Part shown: positions 57,345 to 64,000 of the stretch, in pieces | Numbering within the stretch: the first letter of the stretch is position 1 | How the letters are laid out: each line of letters starts with the position of its first letter | Assembly: GCA_022661535.1 (NCBI GenBank) | Contig: JAKULF010000003.1 | Location: 1,364,001 to 1,428,000, forward strand | Source of the DNA: Eutypa lata | Lineage: Eukaryota; Ascomycota; Sordariomycetes; Xylariales; Diatrypaceae | Length of the DNA stretch: 64,000 bases | Direction: 5' to 3' | Translations under genes and position numbers: made by a program | Notes under the pieces: generated by a model | Databases searched by the model: none | Told to the model about the DNA's origin: nothing | Seen by the model: the letters and a program-made list of their open reading frames with translations, nothing else

Positions 57345-57841
57345 GAGTGACACTCGCCACTGATTAGTTTTTTGAGCTTACAGAATGATTACTTTTCACG
57401 GCATCTACCACCACCTGCTACCGTCTGATAAAGTCTTGCTATAGGATCTAGCTGCCACCACCTAGCTGTCACCACCTAGGCGCTGCCCTTCAACTGCCAT
57501 TACCTTTATACAAGCCTTTATAATTAAATGACTTTATAAATATATATAATAATTCGTAATTATTTATTTTATTATATTATTTTATTATATAACCTATATA
57601 TTGCAGTAATTATAATATAATAATAACTTAAGTAAGTAGTAACAGCTACGTTGTAACAGCTAGGTGGTAGTAACTAGGTGGTGGCAGCTAAAGGGGAAAT
57701 GTTAATTAAAACTAGGTTTTATAGCGAGGTGGTATAATCTAGTATAGGGGCTAGTAGCTAACTACAGGCCAGGTGAAACCAAATGGCAAAAAAGTAATCT
57801 TTTTGGATGCCCAAAAAACTAATCAGTGGCGAGTGTCACTC
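57345..57841. mobile_element. 497-bp hAT-like MITE
   Basis: The ends are perfect 30-bp terminal inverted repeats: 57345-57374 begins GAGTGACACTCGCCAC and 57812-57841 is its exact reverse complement. The element is flanked by an 8-bp direct repeat ATTAGTAA (57337-57344 and 57842-57849), the target-site duplication length of hAT transposons. The interior is non-coding. It has sub-terminal inverted copies of GATTACTTTT and of a CTGCCACCACCTAG-type motif around an AT-rich centre, so nearly the whole element can fold back. Intact termini and an intact target duplication suggest a fairly recent insertion. No transposase is encoded; mobilisation would need a partner elsewhere. The hAT assignment rests on the duplication length alone. 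Confidence 0.88.
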
Positions 57842-57849
57842 ATTAGTAA

Positions 57850-58753
57850 CGGTCTGAGTATGTTTAACATGTAGGTGCCTACGATCATCTTTACCAACTC
57901 CGTCTCATCAGCATCCATTGCCCAGACTACCAAGCACGTTATGACCTTGACCCACGCAATCAGGTAGCCCTTTTGTTTTATATTTCCATCGGCTTGTCTG
58001 AACTCAATGGCATGACTGGTTCTTCTCCGGTTAATTTGCTGCGAAGGGTGGCGACCCTCCATTCATGCCTCATGTTTCATGTATTTGTAATAAAATTTTG
58101 GTTATCTGACATTTAGTAAGACACGCCTAGTATTATCTTTTCGGCTCGTCTTTGAATATGAGACGGTGCCTGATCTGCCCCTAGACTTATTAAACGTCCC
58201 CTATGGCATCCGCGAGCAGCTTCGCAGGGTCGATGTTTTACCTCTAGGCTGAGACGGTGGGTTCTTGTATAGCGTTGATGGTGTTCGTGGGTGATAAACA
58301 GGCTGAAAAGAAAAGAGGAGTTTGGTAAGTATTCACAATCGCGTAGCCTGCGAATTTAAGATAGAAGAGCTGCTTATGTTATTAAGACCGATATCCTTTG
58401 TCTCTGTCACCACGTACCATCATAGGAGTGTCTTACGGCTAGTGCAATTCGCAGAATAAGGAATAGATGACGCAAATATCTTATCAGAGAGACGGTCTTA
58501 GTCTTAAGCGAGAATAGACACAACTTTTCACGCACATATATAGTAAGTGTCCAACTCGGGGGATCAGAGGTTTGAGCGGTATCGCTAGACATCATATTTC
58601 TTTTGTACACCGTAACAAACTATTTAGGGCCGATTGATATAGCAGCTAGTGATAGATGCTGCATAGAATACCAGTATTCAGCTGCGAGAAGCAATTGAGG
58701 TAGCTCCAACGCCAAAGGTCAACCGTTCTCCCTTGCCAGTCAGTAGAGTTCTC
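57850..58753. other. Intergenic
   Basis: Sequence between the MITE and the decayed argininosuccinate synthase. No gene or RNA recognised; frames up to about 80 codons are not protein-like. Confidence 0.5.
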
Positions 58754-60256
58754 CTAAACCAGGGGCTCGCCCTCCTTGATCTTGGTCGCGCCATACTTCT
58801 CCAGCCAGATTGCCTGGATGGTCAAGAAACCAGAAGTTGCCTATGCAGCGAAGGGTTAGCAGAAGCAAGCTGAGAGAAAGTGGGAAATCTAACCTCTGGG
58901 CTAAAGCCTTCAAGCGAATCTATAGAAGCTTCCGTCTTTGAGTACAAGTTACTGGTCTCGCTGAACCGGCCTAGGACATAGGCGTTGCCCTAATGGGCCA
59001 TCATATGGACCGTCCCGTTAGCTTTCTTCCGGGGAAAATTAATAGAGTTCTCTAGAAACTCGGGCTCAGGGCTAAAGTACATGCCTATATAGGGTTATTA
59101 GCGTGGATAGAAAAACGTACTAGTTATCTCTCACCGTTATACAAGCACTGAGACCACTCAGTAGTGACGTTACGATCCCGTAATATGCGGACCTTGGAGT
59201 CAAGGACGAGGCCCTCAAGGTCGATGTGGGCAAGGCGGGCGATCATCAGGCCGGGAGTGTCGTAGCTATATGGAATGGTTAATCCCGGTTATAATCACCT
59301 CAAGGTGGGTTTGGTAGCGTTACGGCTCATGGGGCATAAAGGCAAAGTGCGATATGATTGTGTACCAGATACCCGCTGCCGGGAAGGAGAGGAAGGGAAA
59401 CTAACTAGCTACGCGACTTGAGTTCTATAGTAATTATTAGCATGGTAATCAGTTATAATACGAGTAATCGGACATGCACGGACGTCTCTACCCTGTTAGA
59501 CAAGATGGCCACAGATGCACACAATTACTAGGTACCTCAGTAAGGCTACTCTGGGCTTATAACCAGTTGAACCACCAAAAGGGGAGTGCTGTGGCAGTTC
59601 AACTGTTTGTAAAGCGGCTGAAGCAGCCTTCGAGACAACTTGCAAGCCTGCTGTAGCATCTTGAGGTCCTAGTAACTGGTGCTTGTCTGGGTCGCCTTCT
59701 TAACGTTAAGACCCATACAATCCGTACATATAGTTACTCGTGATGAAGAGGTCAACTCGCCTATGAACCTCGACTCTACAACATCAATGCTTCCAACGCC
59801 TGAAGAAGTCAGTGCCTATTGCACACATAGTGATAGCCGAGACTAATCGTTATCCCGGCCGAGGTCATTCAACTTCTTGAAGATAGCCAGCGAGCCAGTG
59901 ATTGTCTCGCCGTCAACCTCGACCTTGACGGGAATGCCCTTCTCGAAGGAGATGGAGACGTTGGCCGGCTTATCGGGAGCGTCGAGAGGGTCTGTATATG
60001 TCTGTTCACCCACTTTCGTCTACTAGTGAAGACTGTGTTTATATGCCGACGGTACGCTTCCAGAGCTCCTTAGGAGGGGCCTGTTCAACGCGATCTAGGA
60101 TCCCTGACTCCTACGATGAATGTACAAGGTTGTTTATCTGGGGGTTATAGTGTTCTATAGCAAATCCTTGGTTCTGACGTACCGTCCATAGACCACGGGG
60201 CGATAATGGAGAGGGAAGTATTCCAGGCCATCCACGCGAGCTCCAACCGGATTCGA
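58754..60256 (-). pseudogene. Decayed argininosuccinate synthase, C-terminal two-thirds
   Basis: Fragments of the family line up in order on the minus strand, separated by intron-like gaps. At 60110 downward ESGILDRVEQAPPKELWKRT; at about 59844-59991 PLDAPDKPANVSISFEKGIP with SLAIFKKLNDLGRDN; near 59780 GVGSIDVVESRFIG; at 59135-59265 DTPGLMIARLAHIDLEGLVL; at 58894-59094 MYFSPEPEFLENSINF and VLGRFSETSNLYSKTEASID; at 58754-58840 SGFLTIQAIWLEKYGATKIK. The ATP-pyrophosphatase N-terminus (AYSGGLDTS) is not found; only a doubtful APWSMD remnant precedes. Exon 58894-59094 has an in-frame TAG (58990-58992, between MMAH and GNAYVLGR). The enzyme makes argininosuccinate in arginine synthesis. The functional copy is presumably elsewhere, so this is a degraded extra paralog. 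Confidence 0.78.
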
Positions 60257-62168
60257 CTGTAGTGTGTGAGAGCAGCCAATGCCTCTTACGTCTAGGTAGG
60301 GATAGCTTACTCATTCCCCTTACCCGTCTTCGATGTAGGTCAGCTTTTGGTCTCGCTATTGATTATCAGACAACATAATCTTTTACCATTGCTTATGTAC
60401 GTACCTACTTGTTAAATGTGAAAGGTCGGAAGAGTGGAGTTCGTAGCTCGGAAAAGATGTGGTGGACAGTAAAAGACGGCAAATCTCCGTAGATAACTGT
60501 TGCCATTCAAAGCTGTAAGTATGACCAAAGTGCACACTTCCAATCTACCCCAAAATGTGACCTAAGGTAGGCTGGACTCATCTACGATGGGTAAACGTCT
60601 TAAGTTACCCCTACATTCTACCGACGTGCATGAAGCGTGAAGAAAATGCATATTTTTCTTTGACCCCAAAATGTAACTTAAGGTAGGCTACACTTATTCA
60701 TGACGAGTAAGTTGGTTGAGCTGCATTTTCATGGTGCTCAAATGTGACATTAGGCAGGCTGCTAATTGAATCCCATATTTAGGCAGGCTTATTAATTAGA
60801 TGCTACACAGTACTTTTCTGGTAAAACGTTATCACATCTTGTTCCGTTGGCTTCTTGCTTTTCTTCTTTTTATATTTTAAGTCGCCAATTTATATTGATA
60901 GAAACTATAAATAAATATCTCTTTATATTAAGTATATGTTTTGTTTCCTTTGTGTATTTTATTGGAGCTACGCTTTTATGAAAGGGCTAGGACGTACGGA
61001 TGGGATAAAGCTAAATATAGGTTACATTGAAAAGCATTCAATGAAGCCCAATTGTATAGTATTGAAGGTTGTACATAGACGAGCATAATACTAGAGACTT
61101 AGGTGAAAGGTACCTTAGTAATACATTAGGTTACTCAGGGTTCATTGTGAGTATGAAGGGTAGTATTCATAAGGTTCTTCGTTTTTACATCCTTTTTTAT
61201 TATTGGTACGATCGTCATCGGAATTTCAGGGCATTGCAAATACGCTGAATCGTATACAATCTTACCTACTAGAACCCAACATTTGATCTATTACTCCTTC
61301 TGTCTTCGCGTACGTCCAATGATATAGAGCTTCACTGCATACACATCAACCTTGCGATACCGTGGGATTGAAAACATCGATGTCGCTGCATAATCACTTT
61401 GCATGATTTGAATCTCCATAAGTGGGTGCAGTGAGTGAAATGTTACATGGGTTTGACCGTTCTTCTGAGTTGGCCCGCATTGTGTCATTATCTCCTACAT
61501 AGAGTTTACTAGTGAAGTGCATTTAAAATAGAGGCAACGTGCCTTACTAACTTCTTATGAGCTGTAGTAAGACGTCTCGGGTATTGCATCCCATATAGTC
61601 CTGCATGAGGTAGCTAAGCAGTGGGTGTAATGATTTTGCTCGAATGCCTGTCTAATTAAAAAAAAAAAAAATGAATGAGAATCCTCCGTTAGTTAGCCGG
61701 GCTCTAAATAATACCTACTGCAAAATAATAGGATGGACTGCTGGGGAGGGCGTAAGCGATATACACTAGCACTGGGCCTTTCCTAGGCTTAGAATCACTC
61801 GCTTGATCCGGAACTAGCACTACGACTTTGTTATAAGAGTCGCCTGTAATGGCATTGAAATGACGTACCTAGTTATTACTACCATTTCTAATTTACGAGA
61901 CAAGGCTATATGTGCTAGGGCCTATACGAAACCACGCTGAAAACCCTTAAACGTTGGCCATGCCTCTTTGAGTAGTAAACCACTCGATTGTTTCTTTACA
62001 ACGATCCCCCGAAACCAGAAATTGATGTCACTTGCACTCTTTGGGTTTCCGATCAATCTAGCCCTTGACTCTTAAATTTGTAACCACTAGGAAAAGGCAC
62101 AAACCTCGTATGGTCTGCGTTGTGGCATCCTTGAACAATCCCCACTCACTGCCGAGTACGTCCGTATT
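60257..62168. other. AT-rich stretch with degenerate direct repeats
   Basis: No gene is supported. It holds three decayed copies of a CCAAAATGTGACCTAAGGTA-like motif (about 60549, 60664, 60737) and a poly-A run at about 61658-61671. Base composition is lower in GC than the coding regions, consistent with old repeats. Confidence 0.5.
60547..60800. repeat. Degenerate direct repeats
   Basis: CAAAATGTGACCTAAGGTAG at about 60551 recurs with transition changes at about 60666 (115 bp on), and a more distant copy at about 60737 ends in TTAGGCAGGCT. A further TTTAGGCAGGCTTATTAATT follows. Transition-biased divergence would fit repeat-induced point mutation. Confidence 0.55.
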
Positions 62169-63283
62169 TCAAACAACATTGGAAACATTTACGATGATTG
62201 GTCTTGTCTTCTCCGGTGTGCGGATTCGCCTATGGGACACATTGCCATAGCGAAGCTTCCGATAGACCGGCACCAACACCGGAAGACATGCGCCGATGAC
62301 GGCTGTGTAGATTTCGATGACTGCTGCGACACCCGGTATCAAGTATTGCTCTGCCACTGTTAAATAGTGATTTCACGAACCGTACCTATTTGAGAAGCTT
62401 ACTTGTGAAATTGGTCATACCATCCCTGACTATGATTGAAAGGCTAACGGTGCGAACAAGACTCGCGGCGAATGTTCTGGCATGAAATAATTAGGGGTTA
62501 TAATCGAGGGTAAAATCGGTTAAAAAACCATATCAGAGGAGAGCTTACATGCCACCAAGCAAGAATATGCCACACATTCCTATTTTTCTCGACCTCGGCA
62601 TTTGGAGTTTAAGTATCTCTTGAATGGGAAACATCAGAGTGGCGAAATCAATAACGGAATTAGCGATCGAGCTGCTTAGGTAATAGATAATGAAATCTAG
62701 ACAATGAGTTGAGCTAAGAGCTTGTAGCTGGATGTCCCAGATGGCATGCAATGGTCGACATTGCAAGAGATTCACCATTTGAACAGATACAGCCCAGGCA
62801 ATAGTGATAGAGCTGAGGGTGATGAAACCGATTCTCACGGTAGGCGTGGGAAAGATCCGCCAGATGAATACAAGCACTGCTAGCTTAACTAGGGGGGAAC
62901 TGATTCCGTACACGACCTGGGATATGTATAAAACCTGGATGAATTGAGTATTTCTGAGTGTATATCACGAGAAAGTAATAGTGAGACTATACCTTGAATA
63001 AGAAAACGATAGTATCTGGGCCTTGTGCTTGAACAAGTGCAAAGTCGCTCCCCATACCCCCATGAAACACGGTCGCGGCGGCTAGTCCTGTGAAGAGATG
63101 ATGAACTATTAGGGTGGCTAGAACGAGATAGTCATCCAGCCCCAAGGGGACCTTGGTCAGCTTTCTCGCCCAGAATCTCAACGCAACGGCGATAGTTGCG
63201 ACGAATGCAAAGACGAAGCAGACAGCCGTGCTACTGTTCTGATAGTTTATAGGCGGATAGTTTGACGATGATGGGGATGACAT
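62169..63283 (-). CDS. Fungal rhodopsin-like (PTH11-related) 7-TM protein
   Basis: Exons in transcript order: 62993-63283, 62549-62934, 62403-62476 and 62169-62356 (312 aa). Junctions read FLFKVLYISQVVYGISSPL, LLGGMITFAASLVRT and TNFTMAEQYLIPGVAA. Seven helices are visible, the first at about residues 20-37 (CFVFAFVATIAVALRFWARK). The loop motif VPLGLDDYLVLATL (G-x-D-D) and SSPLVKLAVLVFIWRIF on helix 3 are typical of the fungal rhodopsin-like domain. A C-x(7)-C-type region (LLQCRPLHAIWD ... HCLDF) and ACLPVLVPVY near the end also match. No N-terminal CFEM domain and no retinal-binding lysine motif are evident. Members are putative plasma-membrane sensors; this one is short, with an abbreviated cytoplasmic tail. 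Confidence 0.85.
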
Positions 63284-64000
63284 AGCGAGGTTCTACAAGT
63301 CCGAAATGATATATTGGATAATAAGGTAGAATATAATGATTGAGATTAAATCAGATCCTGTGATGAGCTAATTTAGGTTCAAACGATGAGAAGCGGTTGG
63401 CATGTACAATGGATAAATCTTCAATGGTGAGATACTAATATGCGCGAGCAAGGAGGATACATACAAATCAAAATAACTGCACTCTTAAAAGGCAAAGATG
63501 CTAAAATAGCCGTAGATTTAGAAAGACATGCCGAATTGCCAATTCCATCCAGTACCACCACCTTACTGCTGGTCCGACGGGTACATCTCCTGAAGTGATG
63601 AACAATAGGTTGAGTGTGTCCTTTTTTGGTAGACAGAGACTAGTGCTACCTATAAATAACTTTAGGATTCGACTGGAACTGGTATCCTGCATGCAGGCAT
63701 AGAAAAAGTCGCTTGCATGGTGTCATCTCCTGGCAACCAAACACTTCCCACCAATCTCGACCAATAACCAGAACTGCAAATTTCATGTCCGGGTTGATAC
63801 TTCATATGGTACCGTATATATATATTTACCAGGTTTAGTGATTGGTCAAGTATGTACGACGGTGCGATTGTACGACGGTGCGATTGTTGATAAGCTGTGA
63901 GGCTTGCATCAGCTGCATTCGGCCAACCCTAAGTATTGTTATAATTGCGCTCATACAGTGACAGGCTTATCATGTTCATAGTCTTCGCCCCGATACCTAA
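63284..64000. other. Promoter side of the rhodopsin-like gene, window end
   Basis: No gene is supported; the minus-strand frame at 63501-63692 is not protein-like. A perfect 16-bp tandem duplication GTACGACGGTGCGATT occurs at about 63854-63885. Confidence 0.5.
63854..63885. repeat. 16-bp perfect tandem duplication
   Basis: Two adjacent identical copies of GTACGACGGTGCGATT about 570 bp upstream of the rhodopsin-like start codon. Confidence 0.85.

Noticed and set aside
61650..61675. Poly-A run as a retroelement 3' tail
   Set aside because: No reverse transcriptase, target duplication or recognisable body precedes it.
1..64000. tRNA, rRNA or CRISPR features
   Set aside because: I looked for B-box-like GGTTCRANNCC sequences on both strands and for regularly spaced repeats with unique spacers and found none convincing; CRISPR is not expected in a fungal genome.

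Overview
The window looks like a chromosome segment of a filamentous ascomycete (Pezizomycotina), most likely a Sordariomycete. Genes carry several short introns (about 50-160 bp) with GTRNGT donors, CTRAC-type branch sites and YAG acceptors. Intergenic regions are long and carry ACCT/TACA microsatellites. The protein families are typically fungal: RTA1-like, fungal rhodopsin-like, Rrn11, division III chitin synthase, and a fungal PAS-domain regulator. The nitrate reductase has a single intron, which as I recall is the Sordariomycete pattern. All calls come from reading translations and splice signals by eye; no database search was possible.

Layout. 0-2.2 kb: PAS-domain regulator (+). 3.5-4.7 kb: Yip1-family Golgi protein (+). 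5.5-7.3 kb: RNA polymerase I core factor Rrn11 (-), very rich in codon repeats. 9.1-10.0 kb: complex I 29.9 kDa / NDUFA5-like subunit (-). 11.0-12.3 kb: Gvp36-type BAR protein (-), with a probable GC-AG last intron. 12.3-17.5 kb: gene desert. 17.5-18.7 kb: RRM-like protein A (+), followed by a 171-bp tandem duplication and nested inverted repeats. 21.3-23.8 kb: class VI/VII chitin synthase (-). 23.9-28.5 kb: second desert. 28.5-30.1 kb: orphan single-pass membrane protein (-). 31.8-35.9 kb: UPF2, eight exons (-). 38.6-41.4 kb: assimilatory nitrate reductase (+). 42.3-43.5 kb: RTA1-like 7-TM protein (-). 45.0-46.7 kb: Yrb2/RanBP3-like Ran-binding protein (+), whose stop codon is followed by 270 further open in-frame codons. 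48.7-49.7 kb: cupin-like tail-anchored orphan (+). 50.2-53.7 kb: Hrq1 helicase (+), with an adjacent uORF. 54.5-56.2 kb: RRM-like protein B (+), a paralog of A. 57.3-57.8 kb: a 497-bp hAT-like MITE with perfect 30-bp termini and an 8-bp target duplication. 58.8-60.3 kb: decayed argininosuccinate synthase (-). 62.2-63.3 kb: fungal rhodopsin-like membrane protein (-).

Most genes are independent housekeeping functions (rDNA transcription, NMD, nuclear export, respiration, nitrate assimilation, wall synthesis, DNA repair) and I see no operon-like or secondary-metabolite cluster. The unusual material is structural: the open frame behind the Yrb2 stop, two paralogous two-module RRM-like proteins about 36 kb apart, splice-dependent protein features (the nitrate reductase heme histidine, the RTA1 last helix, the GC-AG intron), the MITE, and the decayed ASS copy.
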